Program-made: the position numbers and the translations under genes
Shown: positions 49,382-59,970 of the stretch, piece by piece
Numbering within the stretch: the stretch's first letter is position 1
Layout of the letters: every line of letters begins with the position of its first letter
Notes under the pieces: model-generated
The model's database searches: none
Told to the model about the DNA's origin: nothing
The model's input: only the letters and a program-made list of their open reading frames with translations
NCBI RefSeq assembly: GCF_016859285.1
Contig: NC_053402.1
Coordinates: 6,481,031-6,545,030 of the forward strand
DNA from: Xiphias gladius
Lineage: Eukaryota > Chordata > Actinopteri > Istiophoriformes > Xiphiidae
Direction of reading: 5' to 3'
DNA: 64,000 nucleotides

Positions 49382-52300
49382 GTCCCTCCTATTACCCCCA
49401 GAATGCACCTTTTCCCTGAAACCCTCCCCTTTTACCTGTTGTTTGTTTTCTCTCCAGTTGGGTTAGATGGGATTCAAAGAAAAAAAAAGGAGAGCAAGGA
49501 GAGCAAGATTGTAGGGAAAGATTTTAAAAAATGAACAAAGGAGACTGGAAAAATGACTGTAGCAAGCCTCCCTCTTTCATACTGTTATAGTCAAGTTTAT
49601 GAGTGTATGGCTTAAACTCCTTTATGTACAATAGCTACTACCATTTTCTAGTAGAATGTTCTTTTTAAGTAACACTGCATATTTGTAGCTCCTGATGGGG
49701 TATTGACTGATTGGTCCAATGTGACTGAGCTTTTAAACCGAAAAATCCAAAAAAAACACACAAAAAAACAGATGGAATGAAATGGACTTATTGTGTATTT
49801 ATCCTACTGTTTTTACCGAACAAATGTCAATGATTTTTTTCTTTTGTTTTGTATTTGCTTATTTGTTGTTTTTTTGTTTGTTTTTTGTTTTTTTTTTCTG
49901 TTGAAACCTGGTCCTTCCTACCCTGTGTACAAATGCTTCATGTTCAACAGCACAATAGCAATAGTCACATGCTCCTTTTTAAAAGGTTGTGTTCTTGTTT
50001 CAAGACTTTTAGCTATCAAAATAAAGGCTAGATATTAACACGGCTGTTTGGCCCTTACAGATTTGTTGAGGTAGGTATGGAAATATTAGATTGCAGTTGG
50101 TGAAGTTTTTACTGTGTGCTTCAAGAGGTTCTGCGCTCTTTGCATAGGTCGTCAAGGTATATAACGTGCAGTCACGTACAGTATGTGTTTCAGGCGTTTG
50201 GTTTTAAGTGGCTAAGCTTCAAGCCTCAGTTAGCTGATCATTTGTGTTCCAGAAGAGAATAACAACTAGCCTATTATTTGTGATGAGATCCTGCATTGTC
50301 CTACATCACTATCACAGCTTTACACTCGCTGAAACGTTTTCATAGTGGGCGTTTGGTTTACTATTTCAACAGTATATTGCATGTTTAACTAACAAAAAGA
50401 CTGTGTACTACCTTGAATTTGAAACAGCTCTACACTGGACATGTTCATAAATGAATGGTTCACACTAGGTTATCTTTCAAAATTCCATTAAAACATCATT
50501 GCAAGGCATTTTGTTCCTGTTTCTTATTTTCCCTATGGATCCAGCATGCCTGAACTTACCGTCCCTGTGTTTGACTTGCTCTGTATTTGTATGTTTGCAC
50601 AACGAATTTCCCATGGCATCTCCCATTTTTCACCATGGGAATAACTGGTAAACAGTTACTGATTCAACATTGTACAATGTTGTATCTAAAATAGAATTTT
50701 GGTCGAAATCAAAGAGGTAATCCAAATGGTGTCCCAGTGCCCTGTTTTCCAGCATGCTTATGCCTTTATGAAATGTTTCAGATTCAGCACTAGTTGAATA
50801 ACATCACATTGAAAACACATGCTTGGTAGGTGAGGCTCACTTAAAGGTGCCCGGTGGAGTTTTCGTGTGTAGAAAAACATGTTTACAGTCAGTGTTTTTT
50901 AGCAAAACACAGTATGTGTATCCTTGAGCTCTAACAAACGTGTTGAGGTATTTACCTTCTCACAAAACATTTACAAAGCCGAATATTTGAAATTCTACAT
51001 TGTTTACATCCACGTTTGCTAGCTAGCAGTCTTCTTCTTCACCATTGTTGACACATTGCTACATTTGTTCGTGCATTGTCACCACCAACTGTCAATTTAG
51101 AATCACGTAAAACCTGCAGCCCACATACTGGTACAAACAAAATAGGGACCCAATAGTAAAAATACTACTCCATAGCACTTCTACTGGTCCAAAACTTTAC
51201 AGGGTACCTTTATCAGCAATCAGGCAGGTAATGCACCATACATCTTACTTGCTTTGTTCAAGATTTGTATGCACAGGTTCCTCAAACACTCAAACAAGGT
51301 GGAACCTGCTCAGATCTGTCTGCATCCTCCTGAATGTTCCACTCACACATTCAGCACATAGACAAACACGACACAGACATACTGGACCATCTCCGCTCTG
51401 TACAAGCCACATAAATGCATCTGAATGTTGAAACTCAAGAAGACCAAACTCTGTTCTCCCTTTCATGCCTTTTTCCTCAGACCTTCCCACTCCTATTCAT
51501 CAAAACCCTAACATGGAATCACTCCAAACCCCTGTATCAAAATCACACACACCCCTCTATCTGAAACTTCTCTAATTGTGCAGCTTTGATTGTTTTCTAA
51601 ATGGTAATATACTGTATTCACGACAATGATGTAAACAAAAACCTGAAACAGGGCTTACACCAGTAAGCCCTGTTTTAGGTTTGTGTTTTGGGACATAATT
51701 TCTTGCCCTTTGAAAATACACAGTTACATAGGGGCACCCAAAATAAGGTGAATCAGCTGCATCATTTTCATGGCGTCGTGATTATGCATGGCACAAGACT
51801 AGTTATTCAAACAGGTGTAAGGTACATTATCATATTTTTATTAACATAGTATAGTCAATTCTGTGTGATTTTTCTGTCTTTTTTATTTCCTATGTGTTCA
51901 ATTTTCCCTTCAAATACCTGTGGTCTGTAGTGTACTGTGTACTTATGACTGCTGTCTTGCACAATAGCCAATGTATACCAAGAGCACAAAGCCAAAGAGT
52001 TTTGTACCTATGTACTGTAGTTTACGTTATTAAATCAATCACAGCGAAACATGGTTATATTAAAGGAAATGCAACTTTAGAGGGAAAACATTTTGCAGTA
52101 ACTACCTTATGATGTGTTCCTGTTTCATGGTTTGTTGATACAGTATACAGTATTCCTGTGTCATGGATGTCACTTTATTTTGAGAACCCCTTTCTTTTTG
52201 TGTCATACATTCGCCCTCTTGTCAGATCTCTCCTGAACCCTCTTCTTCCTGGCCCCTGTTGTTACACCCGTTCTGTTTGATGCATGCATCTCTAATGGAT

Positions 52301-53308
52301 GCACCAAGTGATCTTAACTGTCTCGCAGGAGACGAGAAGAGAGATGAAGTGGATGGAGACCACAAGCTGCAAACAAACTCACAGGAAGACAACCAGAACC
52401 AGAATCACACTACCACTGTTTCTATAGCCAATGGACACTACTTGGCATTGGTTCCAGGCAACAGGAGACCCATTAATGTGACTCTTGCAGCACATTTTGC
52501 TAAGATTGCACCCCCCCCTCCTTTGATAGAGACCAGCGTCAACAGTCACACTGGTGGAGAGCAGCTCAGGAAGCTGGAGCATCACCAACAGAAGCTGAGA
52601 GAGATGCAGCACCGTAAAGAGCAGGAGAGGCAGAAGAGGCAGTGGCTGGACGAGGAGCGGTTGAGGCTGGAGCAGCAGAAGCAGCTGGAGAAGCAGCGCA
52701 GGGAGCTCCTCCGGCTGCAGCTGCAGCAGCAGCAGCAGGAGCACTGGCAACGCAGGCAGGTTCTGCAGTGGCAGCTGGAGCTGGAACAGCAGTACCGTAT
52801 GCAGCAGAAACAGATCCAACAGCAGCAGCAGCTGAGGAGGAGCCCGACTGGAGTCATACTCTCCCTATCCTCAGGGCTCTGCACCATCTATGAAGCCATG
52901 GAGACCAGCGATGAGGAGGAAAACGCCAAAGGAGAGCAGAACAGGAACAAACGAGTAGTAGGGAAGAGGGTGCCATCCTCCCAGCGCGTCACACAGGATT
53001 TCCACAGGCATCTGTGTCCAGTGCCACCACAGGAACTGGAATGGAACAAGAAGTTGGAAATGGGGCAGCAGCTCATCAACCAAACCTTAATGCTGTCTGG
53101 AGATGGGGGGTGCCCACCTCTCCTCCTCCTCCCTCTTGGGAAAGGAGGCACCCTAAGCTCTTTGGAGAGCAGCATGTGGCCTAACATGCTGCCACAGTTC
53201 AGCCCTCCTGCCGCTACAGTCACCTCCGTCAGCAGCTATTCCCCGGACAGTCGGGGCAGTTCCCCACCTGGACACTGGACCGTGGTGGAGGTGGAGACCC
53301 AGCACTGA
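35519..53308 (+). CDS. prr36: Proline-rich protein 36-like, long coiled-coil isoform (1723 aa, predicted)
   Basis: Same exons as the short form up to 49370, then spliced from the donor GCAG|GTAACG to the acceptor TCTCGCAG at 52328 and exon 52329-53308. The join is phase 1 and keeps Gly1398 (G|GT versus G|GA), so the frame continues without loss into 325 more residues. They hold a Q/E/R-rich coiled coil (about 1476-1570), a short acidic SDEEENA patch, and a serine/proline-rich end. The frame stays open for 980 nt with protein-like composition, which is unlikely for noncoding DNA. It depends on an RNA splice that cannot be seen here. Confidence 0.65.
37652..37919. mobile_element. Fold-back (MITE-like) element, copy 2, shortened
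   Basis: Starts TTTAAAGGATATTTTGACAT and ends TTACAAACTTCTTCTTTAA. It includes the core AACTCTGTCCAAAGGTAA and the GGTTAGCTTAGCTTATCTTA phrase, but lacks about half of the middle seen in copies 1 and 3. Confidence 0.65.
41262..41336. repeat. Compound GT/GC microsatellite
   Basis: A TG run interrupted by CT and then by alternating GC-GT units (GTGCGTGCGTGCGTGCGCAT), followed by further GT and GA units. Alternating purine-pyrimidine DNA of this kind can adopt Z-form (general knowledge). Confidence 0.9.
46600..46990 (+). repeat. prr36: In-frame PEP minisatellite within prr36
   Basis: A roughly 24-nt unit encoding EPTPEPIR / EPTPEPVR (sometimes E-P-M-P or Q-P-T-P) repeats about 15 times in frame, from near residue 478 to 600. 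Several units in the middle (about 46725-46800 and 46875-46920) are almost identical at DNA level, pointing to recent unit gain or loss. Preceding it, at about 46465-46520, lies a GCT/GCA/GCC run coding poly-alanine. Confidence 0.9.
50020..50025 (+). promoter_or_regulatory. Poly(A) signal of the short prr36 transcript
   Basis: Canonical AATAAA, 640 nt after the TAA at 49379-49381. Upstream lies a long T/G-rich tract (49828-49900) and downstream a GT-rich stretch near 50045-50080, the usual arrangement for cleavage. It supports a real message ending here rather than simple intron retention. Confidence 0.5.
50842..51210 (+). repeat. Interspersed element D, inside the alternative prr36 intron
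   Basis: Starts AAAGGTGCCCGGTGGAGTTT and includes AAACATGTTTACAGTCAGTG, ACAAAACATTTACAAAGC and TACTGGTCCAAAACTTTACA. Same order and orientation as 11262-11600. Any cleaved short transcript would end before it. Confidence 0.75.
51638..51682. repeat. Near-perfect hairpin (20-bp arms, 4-nt loop)
   Basis: The left arm AAACCTGAAACAGGGCTTAC pairs with GTAAGCCCTGTTTTAGGTTT with one G-T type mismatch, across the loop ACCA. Pairing extends loosely a few bases further on both sides. It lies in the alternative prr36 intron, 650 bp ahead of the coiled-coil exon. Confidence 0.85.
52329..53308 (+). CDS. prr36: prr36 alternative terminal exon, glutamine-rich coiled coil
   Basis: Opens in phase 1 with [12 protein letters not shown] and runs 326 codons to TGA at 53306-53308. 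After a linker containing [20 protein letters not shown] come about 90 residues dense in Q, E, R and L with heptad-like leucine spacing ([15 protein letters not shown] and on), then [20 protein letters not shown] and a Ser/Pro-rich tail ending [11 protein letters not shown] do not recognise the tail from a named family. Alternatives: a separate gene's last exon, or part of prr36 in all transcripts; the matching phase and Gly favour prr36. Confidence 0.75.
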
Positions 53309-53330
53309 AGACAACCCACCAACAGATTTA

Positions 53331-53909
53331 TCAACAAGACATTTTGGGAAATACGCTTTTTCGCTTTCTGGTAGAGAATTAGATGAGAAGAATGATACCA
53401 CTCTCATGAATGTACACTTAGTATGAATCTACTGCCAGCAGCTAGTTAACTTTGCTTAGCATTCAGACTGGAAACGGGGGGATAGCTAGCCTGGCTCTGT
53501 CTAGAGGTAACAGCATACGCCTACCAGCCCCTCTAAATCTCACCAATTAATATTTTATATCTTGTTTGTTTCAGCCTTACAAAAACAACAAGTGCCCATT
53601 ATATTGGGGGGGTGCTTATCTAATAATGTATTGGCCAAGAAGTAGTTGGGCACATAACCCCCCATAAAACATGAAGTTACACTTATGTTTTCATACAGAT
53701 TAAGAAATAAGATAAAATGTGTTAATTTGTGAGTGTTAGAGGAGGTTGTTTTTTGTTACCTTAAGACAGATCAACACTAACTGTTTCCCCATTTCCAGTC
53801 ATTATGCTAAACTAACAGGCAGTTATGAGAGTTGGATTGATTTTCTCACCTAAGTCTCCACCAGAAAGCCAATAAGCATAGTCTCAAAAATGAAGAGCCA
53901 TTCCTTTAA
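53331..53909. mobile_element. Fold-back (MITE-like) element, copy 3, in the prr36 3' UTR
   Basis: Begins about 25 bp after the stop codon (CAAGACATTTTGGGAAATAC) and ends AAATGAAGAGCCATTCCTTT. It has the GTTAACTTTGCTTAGCATTC phrase, the core GGCTCTGTCTAGAGGTAAC, and an inverted right arm containing TTTCCCCATTTCCAGTCATT. It is the longest copy here. If transcribed, its arms could fold in the mRNA. Confidence 0.75.
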
Positions 53910-55769
53910 TTGTAAATATGCAATCCACCCTAAGACTGAAATTGGTGACAGATTTGTATCTATACTTAAAACAATTACAAAAAAACATTACTGTAAAACA
54001 TATCACACAACGCAGTCATATCTTAGGCCATACAGGGATTTCAATGATAAGAATAGTTATCACTTCATAAAGTTTTTAATCCAATCACTAATTCAATCCA
54101 GTCAGATAATCATATGACCACACCAATCTGACTTCCAGTTGATCCAGGACCAACATCCTTATTATTAGAACAAATACACTGTAGATACACTGTGTCATTG
54201 ATTACTGTTACCAATGCAGATCACATAGCCTACTGTAACCTCGCATTAGAGCGTGTTTCCTTACCAGAGGCACTTAAAAGCACTGTCTTACTCTGAAATG
54301 CACTGTAACTGCTTTAGAAACACTGTTGTCATGTGTTGTGTGGAGCAGCGCTCCACTGTTAGTCTCTTTTATATAACATGTGACACAACCAGATCCTGAG
54401 ACCAAATATTGGTCACCCTCTTAAAAGAGGGATTGAGCTATGACAAATTGCACTTTTTTTTTTCTTATATTTTCTGTGTGGGCCAAAGAGTTTAATCAGG
54501 TAAGTGGCAGTACCGTTAACAGAGTTACAGTTTGTGGACTCATAAACCCAAAATCCTCATGGTGAAGTGTGAAACAACCTATTGAGTGTGTAGTGTGGTA
54601 AGCCTGTGGGAAGATGATGCTGTGATATAACCCCCCTTATCACCCAGTCTCCGGTCAGTACATTTGACTGTGACTTCACTGGACAACCAGGTTTTGATGG
54701 ACTAATAGAGATGTCAGTCATGGAGGAAGAGGGGGGCCATGACGGACAAGAAGACCTTCCTTGTTCTGCTGCAAAGCGAGGGAGAAGGGAGAGAAGGCGA
54801 GGAGGGTGCTGGACTGGTGGGGGTGAGGGCGCTGGTCAAGGGGGTGGCGCTGGTGGTGCATTTGTTGTCTTCCCTTTCACATTCCAAAGTTTTAATCTCA
54901 TTTCCTGGGTCGGCCAGTATTCAGGGAGTCTCCGAGGTTACCAATGATGTCATGGTGGGAGAGAAAGGAAGATGTCTGAGAGGAGACAATGTGCCAAGCT
55001 GGAAAGGCAGTTGGTAGGGGTTAAGGGGATTGGGCAGGTGGAGGGTGGAGGGGGGTAGTCAAGTACCAACAATCAGCCCATGTTTAATACTTAATATATG
55101 TTCACGATAATATATGACTGTTAAGAGTTTCTGCATAGTCCATATATTTTGCTGTTTTGTGATTTTCGCAATATATCAGAAAGATGTTTGATACTCGTAA
55201 CAGTAAAAATCAGGTAACCAGCACATATCAGGATATCTTACATCAGTCACTATGATTTTAAATGTCTTGTGTGTAGAGAAAAAGCACCTATGTATTTCTT
55301 TGTGTCTGTACAAGGTAAGTGAGGTCGGTCTGAGATCCTAGAAAAAAAAACACTGCCACCTGTTGGCTGCATGAGTGAGATACTGACCTTATGCTCATTT
55401 TACAATGTCACAATGATGTTGATTTACAATAAATCATTAGATCTATGTGTTTTGTACTCAGATCTATAATCTAATACCTTTTACTTTTATTTACTGCTAC
55501 TATTAGTAAAATGCACATTTTAAATGAATCTGAAGAGTTACATGAATCCCAAATGAATATTTATGACATTTGAAAGCAGCATGTGCAAAATACATTTTCC
55601 TACATTATTTATACTGCAGCTACACTATTCATGTTCCATCAAAATATGTTTGTGTAAAAACAATCAATGTAGGCACTGCTGTTCTATGCTGCTATATTAT
55701 CATATCTAAAAGTTTTTACTAATTTATTAGGAGGTATATCATTATATGGAAGCAAACAAACCCATTCAT

Positions 55770-55862
55770 CCATTACCTATACCGCTTGTCCTGTGAGGGC
55801 TGCAGCCAATCCCAGCTGACATTGGAGTCAGGTCACCAGTCTATCACAGGGCTGAGCAAAAA
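55770..55862 (+). repeat. Fragment of a common teleost dispersed repeat
   Basis: Reads ATTACCTATACCGCTTGTCC, then GCAGCCAATCCCAGCTGACA and GTCACCAGTCTATCACAGGG. I recall this order as a very common fish repeat end; only about 90 bp remain. Confidence 0.55.
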
Positions 55863-56927
55863 CATCTACCAATAATAATGCTTGCATTTATGAGTTTGGA
55901 CCTATACAGTATGTGAACCTATATTGTTTTATATAGTCTGTGGTGCCTCAAGTTCCTTTACATTGATATTTTTTATTTAACTTTGCAATTCATTTTCATT
56001 AAATACAATTAGTATACAATATGAGTGTTTACATCATTAATATTTTAATTTTTGTTTTGTAAATGTTTGCCAGCATCTTCTCCTGTATTGCAGCAATTTT
56101 TGGTGTGGTGTTGTGCCAGTTCCCAAATTATTTTCAGTGTTAAATATGAAAAATCATTGCAAAGTGTATGAAATAAAATTGTTTGAAATCTGTTGTCGAT
56201 GGTGGTGTTACAGTATTTTAGACTATTAATGCACACTTAACTGGGAAAAATAAGGGAGGAAGAGCTCCAGAAACATTTTTTCCGTCTGCTTCATAGAGAG
56301 TATCATTTGAGTATTAAAGCAGTGTTAATAAAGAGCTTCATGGAAGAATAGTCAGAATAAAATAAATAGTAGTACCAGTCCTTCTACTGTCAGGACTAAT
56401 GCCATACATACACAGAGAATAATATAGACATGTTAAGATTTAAAGAAACACCAAGTGGCAACAGCAACTAACTGCACATGTTTTTTTCACACTACCTAAC
56501 ATAAAGAAAGGAAAAGGTGACACTCTATAGATTTTTTTGCTGCTGGTTAAAATATTTCTGGAAAGTTATACTAATGATGGGAGTTTGTTTTAGATATATT
56601 GCAGGAAATTGGGGCCAAACTCAGACAGTTCTCAATGGTGAACTGTGAACTGAGTGACAAGTAAAGTACATGATAATTCGAAACTGGTCTCCTGCAGCGA
56701 TGTGTCTCAGATGTTGAGCAGCTCAGATGATGCTCCGTGCTTTCTGAGTGGCTGAGTACCTTTACATGCATTCCTCCAATGACACATACCTGTCCTCCTG
56801 ATACACCTCTGAGTAACAGTCATCAGCTCCTTAAACACTGTTTTTCAAAAAAAAAAAAAAGCCCAAATCCTCTCTCAGGAGTATCCAAAATTAGACTATT
56901 TGAGCTTGGTCTGTTTAACCAGTGCAA

Positions 56928-57390
56928 GAAAGTAACTAAGTACTTTATTCACTCAAGTACTAAGTACAATTTACACTTCTTTATACTTCTACTCCACTAC
57001 ATTTCAGATAAAATACTGCACTTTTTATATTCCACCACATTTATCTGACAGCTATAGTTTCAAGTTACTGTTCAGATTAATATATTACACAAAAAACATA
57101 AATTCAGTTTATAAAATACAAAGCATTGTTTAAAATTAAATCAATAGCTCCCAACCTTTTTGGCCTGTGACTCCTTACAAAAAGTAGGGTTAATAACTGC
57201 TCAGTCACAGGAGCATTTTTTCTGCAGAACCAGTGGTTCTACTTTTGAAACTGTAAGTGGGCTACATTTTATGAAAATATTTCTGTACTTTTTCTTAAGT
57301 AGGATTTTGAAGACAGGACATTTACTTACAATGGAGTATTTTTATATTGTTGTATTGGTAATGTACTCAAGAGAAGGATCTGCAAACATA
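56928..57390 (+). repeat. AGTACTTTATTCACTCAAGTA-type dispersed repeat with an internal insertion
   Basis: Left part (56928-57120) carries TTCTACTCCACTACATTTCA and GACAGCTATAGTTTCAAGTT; the right part (about 57270-57390) resumes with CTGTACTTTTTCTTAAGTAG and CAATGGAGTATTTTTATATT. Between them sits unrelated sequence that includes CAACCTTTTTGGCCTGTGAC, itself a known repeat start. This looks like one repeat broken by another. Confidence 0.6.
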
Positions 57391-59029
57391 CTCTACCACT
57401 GTGTTGAACAAATTACAACTTTATTTGCATTTGGATACTGACACCTTTACATTCAGACATTTGGTGAAAATATACCGGTAATGATGCTGCTGCACAGTAC
57501 TGACCCTCTGACAGATCATCAACCTCTAATGCACACTACAAAAACCTAAGATGGTATATGATAGATTTGACAGCATCTAGTAGTATCTACCTTATGGGGT
57601 CAGAGGTCAATCAAATGCAAGATCCCATGTATCTCAGTTGAATTCAGTTGAATACTTTGTTGTTGGATACGGGAAATTTAGTTTGTAGAGAGCATGACCA
57701 TGGACCAGAAAAACACACAATACACCAAAAAGCAGAAAAACATAAACAGCATAGAGAAATCACATCAAACTTTGTCAAACTAATTTTGTTAATAGTGTTA
57801 AAGGGTGAGAAATGTGGCATCTTCAAGCTGCTCCTAAATGACAAATACTGTCAATATGTGGCTTTCTTGGCAAAAGTCTGTTTTGGTTTACTGACAGTGT
57901 AATGAATGGATGTTAGTGGGTGATTCAGTGAATTTCCTCTCCCTGCATATGTTTTGGGGCATGTCTCCCTTACGTCTGAGAGAATCCGGTGATACAGTGG
58001 TCATATTGTTGCTGCAGGCATCTTATGCATGGCAAATTGCTCTTGTGGCAATAAGGCTTTCATTCATCCATCCACTGTAGTAATGTGCAGTGCAGGCTGG
58101 TTGAGTTTCCTCTCTCGTGCTGATTTACTGATCGCAGTTGAGCGCCATCTGACACTGCAGAAGAGAACAAATGCAAGAGTCTGATATTTAAATGTTATGA
58201 CAGCAGACAGGAAAGATTTATCTGCCATTAGTAAACACCAAACCCCCAAAGAGAAAGTGTTCAGCCTGTGGAAGTTCTCTTGAATAGAACAACTTACCTT
58301 ATGACATCTTAAAGGGGCACTCCATCAACTTTAAACATGAAGGGGGCCCCTGTGTGGGTTCATCTGGCCCAGTTCTTTCTCATTCATTAAAAAAAAAAAA
58401 AACAGGAAATTTATTCCCTTGAATGTTTACTTTGAAATTAAATTGTGCCTTTTAAAATATACATGAGTAAGCTGAACAATACAGTAAACTGACACCCTCT
58501 TTAGTAGCAGTGAAGCTAAAACATTCGCTAGCTTTCGTCGTTTGCTTTCTCAACAGGCCAATATACTGTACGGTTATGTTCAAATGCGATCAACAGGTCT
58601 CAGGTTGAAGCAGGAGGGCGCTCGGCTGCCGCAGAGATCTGCGTCCATTTACATGTATCCCATCTAAATCAAGCTACCTACAGAGAGCCGCAATAACAGC
58701 ACGGGAAGAAGTATATTGGTTTCAAAATAAGAGTATTAAGTCCACCTGCCAAATAAAAGAATAGGCTTTATGGGTTGTTATAGCACAAATAATGGCCAAA
58801 CTCCTATAAGACATCCAGAGAAGTCAATTACACTAAGTACAAAAACATTAATGCTGTTAATTGTGTAGAGCTGCAGAAGTTTACATAGTCTGCACAAATT
58901 TGCAAAAGCCAAAATTATCTTATTGCATAATTCAGACACAGCAAAGATACTGAGAGTGCATCTATGTAGTCTTTTAATCCAAAACACAATTAAAGTTTGA
59001 ATCTCATTCACCCATTCTCAGACCACGTC

Positions 59030-59105
59030 TTCCCTAAGGACTCTGGACCGGAAGCGCTAGGGGTTCAACCGCTAACCCTGAGAATAGTGGACCGTGAGTC
59101 CACGA
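59030..59105. repeat. GC-rich, partly self-complementary island of unknown kind
   Basis: In AT-rich surroundings, this segment contains GGACCGGAAGCGCTAGGGGT and then TTCAACCGCTAACCCTGAGA, with a T-arm-like GGGTTCAACC and imperfect inverted repeats (AGCGCTAGGGGTT against AACCGCTAACCCT). It does not fold as a complete tRNA by eye. It may be a remnant of a tRNA-derived element. Confidence 0.3.
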
Positions 59106-59859
59106 AGAGGGGTATGAGTGTGATGCTGGTAATAGAGTCAGCCTAATTCCACTTGTCAATAAGTATATTTCATTTACTTTTACTCACTAATTTGCATGAC
59201 ATACATTATGTAATGGGTTGTAAAGAGTTTGTATACTAATTTCCACACCGTCTGTTTGTGTTTAACATTGCTGCCTTCTAGCAGGGCCCCTGCAGACTTC
59301 AATGGTGTGACCCAAACTGTATCACCAGTCTGCTATAATGTTATATCGTCCCTGTTGTAGGATGAACTGTAGTTTAGTTCTGTCAAAAATACTGTAACCA
59401 TTTTTTTTAAGTTGAAATGTGTTATGTATGTTCGAATGACCACAAAAAAAAGCTCCAGTCAGTAGCTGTTTATCATGTGAGTATTTGTTGTAGTGGATGA
59501 GCACCCAACAGTTTCGTGGACTTTGCTAACTTGAGCCTTATGACTCACATAATGTTAGCTCATAAGAACTGTGTGTGCCGTAGCTTGCTAAGCAGCAATT
59601 TGCCAACAGTTAGCATTAAAATATTTTTTTTCTGGAGCTTACTGTGTTAATTTCATGTTAACTGGATAAAAGTATGGTCATAGGTAAAAATGTGGTTTGT
59701 GCCCACACCAGAGATCATACACAGCTAGACCTATGCGTCTATTACTGGACTACCGGTATATCATATATAGCCCTATGGTGAAGGTTTTTTTTACTTTGAA
59801 GGTTAGAACCGGAAGTCGCATTTTTTATTCTTAAACTAACATGACACTTTTTCCCTCCT

Positions 59860-59970
59860 ACCCAGCAGCATCACCCACCGGCTCTCAGCTCCCCGTAGAG
59901 CCGAGCAGGAGTGTACCGCCGCGGGGAAAATGGCCTTAGTTTCCCCTAACAGTCAGGGGAGAGTCTGTTC
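59860..59970 (+). promoter_or_regulatory. Promoter-like region and 5' exon 1 of an unidentified downstream gene
   Basis: GC- and CpG-rich compared with its surroundings (CCGTAGAGCCGAGCAGGAGT, then ACCGCCGCGGGG), ending at the donor GTTC|GTGAGT (intron from 59971). An ATG at 59930 is open to the donor (13 codons plus two bases). If joined to 60289 it ends at a stop after a further 24 codons, so it looks like an upstream reading frame rather than the main one. Confidence 0.5.

Larger units (their letters stand above)
49371..52328 (+). other. Alternative intron / 3' UTR of the short prr36 isoform
   Basis: This 2958-bp stretch is either an intron (GTAACG...CTCGCAG) or, with no splicing, the end of the coding sequence plus 3' UTR with a poly(A) signal at 50020. 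It also holds element D (50842-51210) and a strong hairpin (51638-51682). The frame ahead of the acceptor is open from 52259, which does not by itself indicate a start there. Confidence 0.55.
53910..59859. other. prr36 3' flank and intergenic stretch
   Basis: About 6 kb without a supported gene. A G-rich patch at about 54715-55055 gives overlapping open frames of low-complexity composition that I do not accept as coding. AATAAA hexamers occur near 55425 and 56171. Repeats at 55770-55862 and 56928-57390 are listed separately. Confidence 0.45.

Noticed and set aside
52259-52328. An independent start codon for the 52329-53308 exon at 52259-52310
   Set aside because: The first codon of the open frame is not an ATG in good context, later ATGs lack conserved sequence, and the acceptor at 52328 with matching phase explains the exon better.
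52379-52887. Minus-strand frames rich in Leu or Cys/Ser opposite the coiled-coil exon
   Set aside because: These are reverse readings of CAG/CTG-rich coiled-coil codons and not genes.
54711-55017. Two overlapping open frames of 78 and 92 codons in a G-rich patch
   Set aside because: Low-complexity Gly/Glu/Arg translation, with no splice signals or family resemblance. More likely G-rich untranslated or intergenic sequence.
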